From an uncultured bacterium (lineage in GTDB: Bacteria > Bacillota > Clostridia > Oscillospirales > Ruminococcaceae): DNA of 64,000 nucleotides. The position numbers were made by a program, and so were the translations under genes. The DNA is taken from NCBI GenBank assembly GCA_934875375.1, contig CAKXHL010000006.1, positions 1-64,000 on the forward strand, in the 5' to 3' direction. Positions 1 through 8,057 of this stretch are shown piece by piece (positions within the stretch are counted from its first letter, which is position 1; each line of letters begins with the position of its first letter). The notes beneath the pieces are model-generated. The model made no database searches, was not told where the DNA came from, and was given only the letters and a program-made list of their open reading frames with translations.

Positions 1-81
1 CCTCCTTGCTCTTTCGTGATGCGGTTGCCAAACCATCTTGATTCTTGCACGGAGGTTTTATTTGCCAATGCTTTTTTATTT

Positions 82-110
82 ACCCCTGGTTCCTACCAGG
101 GGTTTTGTTA
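82..110 (+). terminator. Rho-independent terminator-like hairpin
   Basis: A perfect 9-bp stem (82-90 with 95-103) encloses a TCCT loop and is followed by TTTGTT. It lies just upstream of the truncated PhzF remnant, so it probably ends whatever gene lies before the window. Confidence 0.6.
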
Positions 111-117
111 AGCCTAA

Positions 118-600
118 AGGCAACAAAGAGAGGAAATCGCAGCAATTTTTGGAATTTCCCTGGGCGAGATACGGGAAGATTATCCCATTCAGCTGGTCAG
201 CACCAGTCTGGAATCGGTTCTCATTCCACTAAAAAGCCGCGGGAGCTTATCAAAACTGCAGGTTATCCCTCCAAAATTTCAGGAATACACTGCAAGACAT
301 CCCGAATGCAATTGCAATCATTTCTTCTTTACCGATATGGGGGACCATATTTTTTTGGTGCGCTGTATTATGGAAGATTTCATAGAAGATGCTGCTACCG
401 GCAGCGCAAACGGAAATTTGGCGGGTTATCTTTTGTCGTATGGCTACTTTGGTAGTAGTCCGATTTCTTATACTATTCATCAGGGAGAGGATATGGGAAG
501 AAAGTCTGTTCTTCATATCCTTGCCAACCGGGAATCCGACGATTGGCTCATTGAGGTTGGCGGAACCTGTCATATTGTTGCAGAGGGGGATTGGCGTTAA
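118..600 (+). pseudogene. PhzF-family (phenazine biosynthesis-like) isomerase remnant, 5'-truncated
   Basis: This frame is open from 118 to the TAA at 598-600 and reads as the C-terminal half of a PhzF-family protein. The family hallmark is present as EDAATGSANGNLAGYLL, followed by a YGYFGSS segment, QGEDMGR and a C-terminal VGGTCHIVAEG. Family members are usually about 280-300 residues; only about 160 remain. Upstream the frame is closed by TAA at 109-111 and 115-117, and a terminator hairpin sits where the N-terminal half should be. No ATG precedes the conserved middle part, and the first in-frame ATG (337) would leave only 87 residues. I read it as a decayed gene. The expected biochemistry of intact relatives (epimerase/isomerase-like) is family knowledge only. 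Confidence 0.75.
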
Positions 601-640
601 GCCGATCCCTTTTTATCGACAAAACGACACAAACCAATGC

Positions 641-693
641 TCTAATATGATAAAACGGCATGACTTTTTGCCATGCCGTTTTATCATATTAGA
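641..693. terminator. Long perfect inverted repeat, bidirectional terminator
   Basis: The two 22-bp arms (641-662 and 672-693) are perfectly complementary around a 9-nt loop. It sits between the converging PhzF remnant and ppa, so it can end transcription from both sides. For ppa it would end the whole glycan operon. The stem is unusually long for an intrinsic terminator. Confidence 0.75.
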
Positions 694-730
694 TATTTCC
701 GCCAAACGGATAGTCAGTTTCTTTCTTGCA

Positions 731-1267
731 TTACTTCGTTTCTCCGAAGGTTTCCTGATAAAATCCAATTGCCTTTTGGATAATTTGCACGGCGTCCTCT
801 GGGCCCAACACTTCATCTACCACCGTATCTTTATTTTCCAGAGCTTTATATACGCTAAAGAAATGGCGCATTTCGTCATAAATATGCCGCGGCAGAGAAA
901 AAATACTTTTGTAATCATTATAATTCGGGTCCTGAAATGGTACCGCGATAATTTTTTCATCCCGGCGGCCATTATCCAGCATCTGGATGACGCCAATCGG
1001 ATAACAACGCACCAGCGTCAGCGGATGCAGCGGCTGTGCGCAAAGCACCAGCACATCCAAAGGGTCAAAATCATCGCCGTAAGTTCGGGGAATAAAGCCA
1101 TAACTGGCTGGATAATCCGTAGAGGTATGCAACACTCGATCCAGAATAATCAATCCGGTTTCTTTATCCATTTCATATTTGTTTTTTGACCCTTTGGGAA
1201 TTTCGATAACAGCGATAAAATCCTCGGGCGAAATCCGTTTGGGATCAATATCATGCCAGATATTCAC
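731..1267 (-). CDS. ppa: Inorganic pyrophosphatase, soluble type I
   Basis: This enzyme hydrolyses PPi to two phosphates in the cytoplasm. The 178-residue length is normal for bacterial type I enzymes. The signature with clustered acidic residues is visible around residues 65-72 (YGDDFDPLDVLVL), with the preceding YPASYGFIPRTYG segment and the downstream metal-binding DPNYNDYK. The start is GTG at 1267, preceded by GGAGG about eight bases upstream. It is the last gene of the minus-strand glycan operon. RmlA in the same operon releases PPi when it makes dTDP-glucose, so co-expression could pull that step forward; this link is inferred from position. A terminator follows at 641-693. Confidence 0.95.
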   Translation of the reverse strand: MNIWHDIDPKRISPEDFIAVIEIPKGSKNKYEMDKETGLIILDRVLHTSTDYPASYGFIPRTYGDDFDPLDVLVLCAQPLHPLTLVRCYPIGVIQMLDNGRRDEKIIAVPFQDPNYNDYKSIFSLPRHIYDEMRHFFSVYKALENKDTVVDEVLGPEDAVQIIQKAIGFYQETFGETK

Positions 1268-1288
1268 TACGTTATCCTCCCTTTGCCT

Positions 1289-1657
1289 TTACGCCGATGC
1301 TGCCGTGTCTTTTTCCTTTTTCTCCTGCTGCAGCTTTTCCCGAATGGCAATTTCCTGTGTTAACGTTCGAATTTTCGCATCCAACTGAGAAATCCGCAAA
1401 GAAAGCGAAAATATTTTTACGATCAAAATAAAAATAACGGCCAGAAAAATAAAATTTACCGGCGACTGCACTCCCAGCATTTTGGCTGCCCAGGTAGCAA
1501 TACCGGGGAAAACACTCAGAATGACCAGCACAGCGGGAAAAGCCATCCAAAAAATCGAATCCTCTATCTGCAACTGAGCTTTGCGGATCTTTCTGGCTGT
1601 ATACCACAAAGTCAAAAGCGATATAACAATCAACGCAGTACGAAGCATGATAGACAC
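1289..1657 (-). CDS. DUF2304 small membrane protein
   Basis: This is a 122-residue protein with three likely membrane helices (roughly 3-18, 32-58 and 66-86) and then a charged, coiled-coil-like tail from about residue 90 to the end. The pattern matches the DUF2304 family, which is often encoded directly beside Dpm1-like GT2 enzymes, as here (3-bp gap). Its biochemical role is not established. By analogy with small GtrA-type partners it may help move or present a polyprenyl-linked sugar, which is inference. The start is GTG at 1657, nine bases after AGGAGG; the ATG at 1648 is too far from that site. Confidence 0.8.
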   Translation of the reverse strand: MSIMLRTALIVISLLTLWYTARKIRKAQLQIEDSIFWMAFPAVLVILSVFPGIATWAAKMLGVQSPVNFIFLAVIFILIVKIFSLSLRISQLDAKIRTLTQEIAIREKLQQEKKEKDTAASA

Positions 1658-1660
1658 GGT

Positions 1661-2353
1661 CTAGACCCTCCTTTTCCGGAACCACTGAATCAGGACAATA
1701 GACGTACACATGCGAACCATATACTCTACAGCCCGCTTCAGGTTAAAATAGCTTTCTCCTGCAATCCGTTCCTTCATTTCCACCTGAACTTCCTGCACGC
1801 TAGCCCCATTGCGAAGCAAATAGGCAATCGTATCCGGTTCCGGTCCGTAATTCAAATTATGAGCAAACTCGCGAATCATTGACCGGTTAAACATTCGCAT
1901 GCCCGATGTGGGGTCTTTGATGGTAACACCCGTAGTAATTTGAATGGCCAGCTGAATCATCTGATTTCCCATCATCCGCAGACTCAAAGGCTTCTTTTTG
2001 TCCCGAAAGCGGGAACCAATTACCACATCCAGCGCTTCTTCTTCCATTTTGGCCGCCATTGCCTCAATATACTGCGGATCGTGCTGGCCATCACCATCAA
2101 ACTGGATTGCCATATCGTAATCCATCCGGTCCGCATACCGCATCCCCGCCTGAAATGCTCCCGCAAGGCCTAGATTAACCGGTAAATCCAAAAAATGGTA
2201 TCCTTTTTCCCGGCAAATCGCGGCGGTACGGTCCTTAGAACCATCGTTGACTACCAAATAATCATACTGCGGATAATTTTGAATCAGATCGTCCACGACC
2301 CGCTCAATGTTTTCCTGCTCATTATAAGCAGGTATCACAATTAAGATACGCAA
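1661..2353 (-). CDS. GT2 glycosyltransferase, Dpm1-like (polyprenyl-phosphate sugar synthase type)
   Basis: A 230-residue GT-A enzyme of family 2, closest in layout to the catalytic domain of dolichyl-phosphate mannose synthase. It opens with RILIVIPAYNEQENIERV, has VNDGSKDRTA at about residues 36-45, the metal-binding QFDGDGQHD at about 83-91, and the late DPTSGMRMF motif typical of this subgroup. There are no C-terminal membrane helices, so a membrane partner is expected; the adjacent DUF2304 protein is a candidate. Likely product: an undecaprenyl-phosphate-linked monosaccharide made at the inner membrane face. The sugar is not readable from sequence. The start is TTG at 2353 behind GGAGAGG. 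Confidence 0.88.
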   Translation of the reverse strand: MRILIVIPAYNEQENIERVVDDLIQNYPQYDYLVVNDGSKDRTAAICREKGYHFLDLPVNLGLAGAFQAGMRYADRMDYDMAIQFDGDGQHDPQYIEAMAAKMEEEALDVVIGSRFRDKKKPLSLRMMGNQMIQLAIQITTGVTIKDPTSGMRMFNRSMIREFAHNLNYGPEPDTIAYLLRNGASVQEVQVEMKERIAGESYFNLKRAVEYMVRMCTSIVLIQWFRKRRV

Positions 2354-2365
2354 ATTTTACCTCTC

Positions 2366-3394
2366 CTAAAATTTAAAATCCACATGGAAGCATTTTACCG
2401 CTCCACGATAGCACCATAAAAACAAGCGGAAACAACCTATCCGGTATAAAAGCTTGCAAGCCCACAGCGCCCAGCCCTTCAGTCCATGTTTTTTTAACGG
2501 CGTCAGACGCATCCACCGGTTGCGGCAAAACCATGCGTAATACTTCTTGAAATAGCGGCTTGTCCATTTTAAATGCGCATGCAGATTGATCTTCGGGTTA
2601 TCTGCGGCGCGCAGCGCCATAGAAATGCCAATATGGATAAAGGCCAAAAGCCCTATTGTATCCTTTTGCGACGGATTCTTTGCCTGCTCGTACTGTCGAG
2701 CCAACTCCTCCGCAAAATACCGGATAGACTGCTCTTCTGTATTGGAGATCACCGATGCCTCTCGGACACGGTAATGGATCAGCACCTCATCCGTACAGGC
2801 AATTTTGCTGCAGTCACGATAAATTGCCTGTTGGTAGCACAAATCCTCTCCAACTTTGAAATCGGGAATCCGATGCGCCAGTGCGATATCGCTACGAAAC
2901 AGTTTGTTCCACAAAGCTCCATTGACAAAGGCCAGGGTATCGTCTTTCGGAGGAAGTGAAATCATCTTTGGAAAGCCCTGCATTTCTGTGCACAGCACGC
3001 GCCTGCTTTTTTCCTCGACCCGGTCATAAGCGCAGATAACCGTATCGGCACCGCTTTGCAAAGCCAACATATGGAGCCGCTCCAGATACTCCGACTCCAA
3101 GGAATCATCTCCATCTAAGAATACCACATATTTCCCATCAATGAAACCGGAATTCAGCGCCCAATTTCTGGTTTTCGCCGGACTGCCCAAGTTTTTTTGC
3201 AAAAAAATCGGATGAATCCGCCCGGGATATCGCTGTGCATATGTTTCTACGATATCCACCGTTTGATCCTTGGAACCGTCGTCAACCAAAACAACATCGA
3301 AATCCTGATAGGTTCCGGAAAAAAGTTCTTCCAAACAGGTTCCAATATAGGCTTCCAGATTGTAGGTGGTGATAACAACCGTGATTTCAGGCAT
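2366..3394 (-). CDS. GT2 glycosyltransferase
   Basis: A 342-residue family 2 glycosyltransferase. The N-terminus reads MPEITVVITTYNLEAYIG, followed by VLVDDGSKDQT near residue 36 and the metal-binding VFLDGDDSLE near residue 90. The C-terminal 100 residues are basic and aromatic and probably sit against the membrane. The ATG at 3394 is chosen because AGGAGG lies just upstream and the protein aligns from there; an upstream in-frame ATG would add 28 unrelated residues inside the flippase gene. It overlaps the end of the flippase gene by 8 bp, which suggests translational coupling. Donor and acceptor are unknown. Confidence 0.88.
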   Translation of the reverse strand: MPEITVVITTYNLEAYIGTCLEELFSGTYQDFDVVLVDDGSKDQTVDIVETYAQRYPGRIHPIFLQKNLGSPAKTRNWALNSGFIDGKYVVFLDGDDSLESEYLERLHMLALQSGADTVICAYDRVEEKSRRVLCTEMQGFPKMISLPPKDDTLAFVNGALWNKLFRSDIALAHRIPDFKVGEDLCYQQAIYRDCSKIACTDEVLIHYRVREASVISNTEEQSIRYFAEELARQYEQAKNPSQKDTIGLLAFIHIGISMALRAADNPKINLHAHLKWTSRYFKKYYAWFCRNRWMRLTPLKKHGLKGWALWACKLLYRIGCFRLFLWCYRGAVKCFHVDFKF

Positions 3395-4646
3395 CGGAAG
3401 TCCTCCTCGTAAAAAATAAAAGGAATATGGCAAATACAAAAAGCAACAATGCTTGGCTGGCAAGGATAGACAATGCACCGCCCAAAATCGAAAAATTCTT
3501 TACCAACAAAACGCTGATCACAACCCCTATCCCAATATTGACCGCATAATTTAAAAAAATCCACATCTGTTTTCGCAGCATGACCAAAAGATAATAGGAC
3601 ATCGACCCTGCCGCAATAAAACCGCCGGAGAGAATCGTCAAAAAAAGTTCCAAGCGATAGGCAGAAAGATCCACTGCGTAGAAAAGGCTCAACACCTGTG
3701 TTCCCAACAAGTACCCTGCCAGACAGCAAAAAACGGTCAGGCCACCAATCAAAAAAAGATGCCGCCGATACAGCTGACGAAATCGGATAAAATCCCTTTC
3801 CCCTACCGCCGCACCATACTGGCTTAAAAGAGGCTTAAAAACAAAGCCGCTCAGCAGGTTAATTACTTGCGTTGGCAAAAACAGGATATTAAAATAACCC
3901 TGTACGGTATTGCTCTCGTAATAATTAACCACATATTTTGAGAGATTTGCCGTTACATTCATCAAAAAAAGGCTGACTGCCAGCGGTATCGTCGTTTGAA
4001 ACAATAGGAGGAGCTGTCCTTTTTTTTCCATTCGGTTTTCAGCACCCATTGCTTTCGATGGGCAAAAACTCCAAATATACATCGTGACTAAATTGGTCAA
4101 CACCATGCCCGCTGATGCGATATATAAATTATGGATCGTTGCAGATAAAACCGCAAAACAGCAAAGGGAAAAAAAAGTTCGGTAAAACAGGGATTTTCCG
4201 CAAAGGTCCAGCCTGTTTTTCTGAAAAAAGCGGCTTTGATACAACTCTGCAAAAGAATGAACGGCCATATACATCGTCAATAAAAGCAGCAGCCATGCCT
4301 GCTTCCGCGTATTGCCGCCAAAGAAAAAAAGCACCAAACAGCCGCATATCATCGCCGCCGTGGTAATCCACTTAGCCGCCCGATAAGAAGCAAAACTGTA
4401 CTGCTCTGCATAGTCGGTCATTTGAAAATGGTTGATGCCAAACAAGCCAATGATATACAGGATTTGTGCGGTTGTAAAGGCAATGCCAAAATCTCCCGCT
4501 GCTGCTACTCCAAACACACGGGATACGATCAATAAAAGCAGTATAGAATTTGCGGCAAACACCCCGCTGCCCAATGTATTCCAGATAACACCTTTTTTAT
4601 TCATTGTTCCATTGTTCCATTCTTTCATTCTTTCTTTTCGATTCAT
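3387..4646 (-). CDS. Wzx-type polysaccharide flippase (MOP superfamily)
   Basis: A hydrophobic protein of about 419 residues with 12 or more predicted membrane helices and few charged loops, resembling oligosaccharide flippases of the polysaccharide biosynthesis family. It would flip lipid-linked repeat units across the membrane. Several starts are possible: ATGs at 4652, 4649 and 4646 sit behind AAAGGAAA, and another ATG at 4604 begins the hydrophobic core (MNKKGVIWNTLGSG). I use 4646. The stretch between these starts is made of octamer repeats, so the true start may vary. It lies between the pyruvyl-transferase-like gene and a GT2 gene that overlaps its end. Confidence 0.8.
   Translation of the reverse strand: MNRKERMKEWNNGTMNKKGVIWNTLGSGVFAANSILLLLIVSRVFGVAAAGDFGIAFTTAQILYIIGLFGINHFQMTDYAEQYSFASYRAAKWITTAAMICGCLVLFFFGGNTRKQAWLLLLLTMYMAVHSFAELYQSRFFQKNRLDLCGKSLFYRTFFSLCCFAVLSATIHNLYIASAGMVLTNLVTMYIWSFCPSKAMGAENRMEKKGQLLLLFQTTIPLAVSLFLMNVTANLSKYVVNYYESNTVQGYFNILFLPTQVINLLSGFVFKPLLSQYGAAVGERDFIRFRQLYRRHLFLIGGLTVFCCLAGYLLGTQVLSLFYAVDLSAYRLELFLTILSGGFIAAGSMSYYLLVMLRKQMWIFLNYAVNIGIGVVISVLLVKNFSILGGALSILASQALLLFVFAIFLLFFTRRTSDA
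4602..4633 (-). repeat. Tandem octamer repeats over the flippase start
   Basis: On the minus strand the sequence reads AAAGAATG twice and then GAACAATG twice. Every unit contains an ATG, and units of 8 bp change the reading frame when one is gained or lost. The last ATG (4604) stays in frame with the flippase core regardless of copy number, whereas the upstream starts (4646 and above) would fall out of frame. Confidence 0.7.
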
Positions 4647-4705
4647 CATCATTTTCCTTTTCTTTAAGAACCTAAAGCGAATTTGCGGATAAAGGCGTAA
4701 AACCT

Positions 4706-5974
4706 TTAAGAATATTTCTCGCAAAGCATCTGGCTCAGTGCTTTTACATCCTGCTCTAGATATTTGCTTTTTTTCCACAGCAAATTCTCTATTTCGCTGT
4801 ATCGCTCCAACACTCGATTCCCCATCTGCTGCACTTTTTCAGGCTTCATATCCTCCATCGATATTCCATACTCAACCATATCCAACCGCTTTAACAGTTC
4901 GGTAACTTTCTCATCGTATAGCAATGAGATAAAAGGAACTTTTTGGCGTGCCGCAAAAATAATCGAATGCATTCTCATTCCAAACAAAAGAAAACTGTTT
5001 TCGATCACTTCCGCCATCTGTTTACAGTTCCAATGTTCGGGAACAATTTTAAAATCGATATCCGACAATTTTTCCTGCAACCGCTTTCCTAACAAAGCGT
5101 CATGGAAAACCGTAGGAACAAACAAAACTTTTTTTTGAAAAAGTCTCGATAACTCCCGGATGCATGCCGCCAGATTATCTTCCTTCTCTGAAAAATTCAT
5201 CTGTTTTCTTTTCCAGAAATTAGAGGATTCAAACCATTGACATGCTGTCACACAAAGATACTCTTTCTCTTTTATCCCCAACTCCTGCAGCGTTTTACCG
5301 GCGCAGGCATTTTTATTTTTCACCCCGAATGCAGCATCTGCCGTTAGTTGCGCTTTTATCCCCAACTCCTCACAAACGGCACTCCCACGATAATCCCGAA
5401 CGGATAAGTCGTCTGCTTTTTTCAAATAAAAGCGACTTAATTTTTTGCTCCCTTCTTTTTGTAGCGGCCCAACTCCCATACAATAATAGCAAACTTTTTT
5501 GTGAAAAATCTTTGCAAGGGTTTGCCACAGATACAAAAAGGGAAGATTATACGGGGTTAAATCGTGGATTAAGCTTCCGCCGCCAAACATCAGAACATCG
5601 CAACAGAATACTTCTTTGAACATACCGAAAGAATCTTTCAACATGCTCAACAAAACGGAAAGGGAAAAGCCTTCGTTTAGCCGACAGGAAACGTCTTTCA
5701 CCGGTAAAAAGGAACTGATTTTTTCATAACTTCCACAGGTAGCACTAATCTGAGCCTGTGGAAATTGTTCGCAAATGCTTTGCAGGATCGCATCGTCACC
5801 ACGATTTCCACATCCATATGAACCAATTACAAAAATTTTCTTGCAAAAAGATTTCTGCCCACAATGCGTGGAAACAGAATGTAGGGATGCCTCTCTCCCT
5901 TCCCATCGTTTGTTCCGGAGCTGCTGTTTTTTATCCAACGGTTTGTTTGACATTTTTGATAAAAATGCTTTCAT
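4706..5974 (-). CDS. Polysaccharide pyruvyl transferase family protein
   Basis: A 422-residue protein of the CsaB-like pyruvyl transferase family. The family opening GSYGCGNRGDDAIL is at about residues 51-64, MFGGGSLIHDL at about 130-140 and YYCMGVGPL near 164-172. The closing signature is FLLFGMRMHSIIFA, with the conserved GMRxHS-type motif. Relatives add ketal pyruvate to cell-wall sugars or act in related surface polymer decoration. The first 45 residues are an extra basic, Cys-containing extension not typical of the family. The ATG at 5974 has AAGGGAG seven bases upstream, so the extension is probably real. The 5' end overlaps the broken acetyltransferase gene by 44 bp. Confidence 0.85.
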   Translation of the reverse strand: MKAFLSKMSNKPLDKKQQLRNKRWEGREASLHSVSTHCGQKSFCKKIFVIGSYGCGNRGDDAILQSICEQFPQAQISATCGSYEKISSFLPVKDVSCRLNEGFSLSVLLSMLKDSFGMFKEVFCCDVLMFGGGSLIHDLTPYNLPFLYLWQTLAKIFHKKVCYYCMGVGPLQKEGSKKLSRFYLKKADDLSVRDYRGSAVCEELGIKAQLTADAAFGVKNKNACAGKTLQELGIKEKEYLCVTACQWFESSNFWKRKQMNFSEKEDNLAACIRELSRLFQKKVLFVPTVFHDALLGKRLQEKLSDIDFKIVPEHWNCKQMAEVIENSFLLFGMRMHSIIFAARQKVPFISLLYDEKVTELLKRLDMVEYGISMEDMKPEKVQQMGNRVLERYSEIENLLWKKSKYLEQDVKALSQMLCEKYS

Positions 5975-6595
5975 CACACGTCTCCCTTAAAAAAGTCGGG
6001 TCGAAATTTTTCAGCCGATCCAAATTCTCATAAATCCGATCGATATCCCAATCCCACCACTGTAGTTGTTGCAGCAAATCGATTTTTTCCTGCTCAAAAC
6101 GATATTTAATCACTTTTGCGGGAACACCTGCCACCACCGCATAAGGCGGAACATCCTTTGTCACAACAGAGCGGGCGCCGATCACCGCGCCATTACCGAT
6201 GGTAACACCGCCTTTAATTAAAACACCCCACCCAATCCACACATCATTTCCAATAGTGGTGTGTGGCGGTATATCCCCCCCTCCGTAAGGATTCTCTTTC
6301 TGAGAGGAGAGCTGATTCCATTCATTCGGTAGCTGCTGAATTCATGCAGCGGATGCTCATTCAATCCCACAACGAGACCGTCGGCAATGCAGCAAAATTT
6401 TCCAATGGAAACATTTGACACAAAATCATTTTGCTTCATATAGCTGTAATCGCCGATCGAAACATTCTGAGAAAAGGTAGACCATCCATATAAAGTAACA
6501 CCCTTTCCCAGCTTTGGTTTATATTTGATTCTTGAAATCCAGTACTGAAACGGGCGGGGAAGCTTATGATAAATCCTTAGGAAAAATGCATCCAT
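5931..6595 (-). pseudogene. Left-handed beta-helix O-acetyltransferase (CatB/xenobiotic acyltransferase type), frameshifted
   Basis: Two overlapping frames together make one protein of about 220 residues. Frame one starts at ATG 6595 behind GGGAGG and gives an N-terminal helix plus hexapeptide repeats (VSIGDYSYMK, VSIGKFCCIADG). It carries NEHPLHEFSSY, which contains the catalytic-type His. Frame two (to 5931) continues with VWIGWGVLIKGGVTIG, NGAVIGARSVVTKDVPP, AGVPAKVIKYRF and the WWDWD ending typical of the family. The join is at a G7 run (6275-6281). With eight Gs the frame would read TEGGDIPPHTTIGNDVWIG without interruption. So it is either inactive, phase-variable, or a sequencing error in a homopolymer. 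Its likely substrate is a sugar of the neighbouring glycan. Confidence 0.85.
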
Positions 6596-6606
6596 TTTTC
6601 CTCCCC

Positions 6607-8049
6607 CTACTTTCCGATTTTTTTGATTCGGAAAGCGATATAAGTAAATCCTGCTTTCATTACTCTTTTGAATTCCACCCAGCTTAGGTTGGCAAGGAAC
6701 GTTTTGAAAATATAAGTAAACGAGAAGTAGTAACGGCTCATCAGATGATCCCGCAATTTCTCGATTTCCTTAGCATTTGCATAAGGGTAATTGACCAAGC
6801 AGTCCAAATATCCGTCCTGATTCAGCCATTTGGAATAATCCTCTGTCTTGAGGTACCCCTCATCCTTTACCCACTGATAAAACGCCGTTCCCGGGAACGG
6901 TACCGCCTGCTGGAAAAACACCTCGTTGGCATAGACCTTTTTGGCGAAGCGGAAGGTGTCTTCAATGGTGCTCAGATCATCGCCTTTGAGTCCAATCATA
7001 AAGCAGCCAAACACTTTAATTCCCAGTTTTTTGGTATTCTGCGCAAAAGCCAGCGAATCCTCCAGCTTGATGCCTTTTCGGGTTTCGTCCAGCACTTTTT
7101 GATTGCCGGACTCATAGCCTACTACCAACAGGCGGCAGCCGGCTTCCTTCATCTTGGCCATCACCTCATAGGGCAGATCCGCCCGGGTATTACAGGACCA
7201 AACCAGTTTCAATCCGCGCCGTTTCATCTCTTCACAAATTTCCACCACGCGCTTTTTATCTACGGTAAAGGTATCATCCTCGATAAAAATTTCCTGGATA
7301 TAAGGCATGTGTACTGCGATATATTCCAATTCGTCTACAAAATTTTTGACGCTGCGTTTGCGGAAGCAACGGCCGCTCATGGTTTCAGGATACGAGCAGA
7401 AATTGCAGCGGAACGGACAGCCCCTGGCGCTGAAGATCTGGATCATCGGTTTGCGGGCAAACGCATAGCAATAATCATTAACGTCGAGGAATTTTTCATA
7501 AATCTTAGATACAAACGGCAACTCGTCCAGATCTTCCGTCCAGGGACGATCCGGATTTTTCACGATCTGGCCATCACAGCGCCAGGTAATGCCCAACACA
7601 TCGCTCAGATCCGCCCCGGCTTTCATCACCTCATCCAGGGTAAAATCATATTCCTGACGGACAATCACATCGATATCCGGGCATTCTTCCAGCACTCGCT
7701 CAGACAAAGCGGTGGCATGGGTGCCGCCGATGATGATTTTTCCCTGCGGGTAGGCTTTTTTAATTGCGGCCAGCGTTTCATAATCGTGAAAGCAGGTGGA
7801 GGTGGTAATCTCGCCCATGATGTAGTCGGGAGCCGATTTTTGGACCAGCTCGACCACGTCTTCCGTGCTCATTTTTTTTACGATGCAATCCACCAATTCC
7901 ACATCATAACCCCGATCCATGCAGACTCCGGCGGCATAGCACAGCCAGTAGGGATAGTACATGGTGCCGCTTTTTGTCTTTTCCGGCCAGCGGCTGGAGC
8001 GGCTGATGGCAAATTTATAAGGCAGGTTCAAAAATAAAATTTTCATCAT
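6607..8049 (-). CDS. B12-binding radical SAM protein
   Basis: A 480-residue cytosolic enzyme. An N-terminal cobalamin-binding-like domain (about 1-150) contains an IIIGGTHATAL segment. A radical SAM core follows with the cluster motif CPFRCNFC near residues 212-219 and VVGYESGNQKVL near 320. The C-terminal tail is basic and aromatic. Family members methylate or rearrange unactivated carbons, for example in lipid, hopanoid and antibiotic pathways. Placed among glycan genes it probably modifies a lipid carrier, a sugar or a surface polymer, but the substrate cannot be read. The start is ATG 8049 behind GGAG. It lies 8 bp after the DUF2142 gene and 11 bp before the acetyltransferase gene. Confidence 0.87.
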   Translation of the reverse strand: MMKILFLNLPYKFAISRSSRWPEKTKSGTMYYPYWLCYAAGVCMDRGYDVELVDCIVKKMSTEDVVELVQKSAPDYIMGEITTSTCFHDYETLAAIKKAYPQGKIIIGGTHATALSERVLEECPDIDVIVRQEYDFTLDEVMKAGADLSDVLGITWRCDGQIVKNPDRPWTEDLDELPFVSKIYEKFLDVNDYCYAFARKPMIQIFSARGCPFRCNFCSYPETMSGRCFRKRSVKNFVDELEYIAVHMPYIQEIFIEDDTFTVDKKRVVEICEEMKRRGLKLVWSCNTRADLPYEVMAKMKEAGCRLLVVGYESGNQKVLDETRKGIKLEDSLAFAQNTKKLGIKVFGCFMIGLKGDDLSTIEDTFRFAKKVYANEVFFQQAVPFPGTAFYQWVKDEGYLKTEDYSKWLNQDGYLDCLVNYPYANAKEIEKLRDHLMSRYYFSFTYIFKTFLANLSWVEFKRVMKAGFTYIAFRIKKIGK

Positions 8050-8057
8050 TCATTCTC

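Noticed and set aside
6745..8037. Plus-strand open frame of 430 codons
   Set aside because: It lies wholly opposite the radical SAM gene. Its translation is Phe/His/Ile-rich with no family signature.
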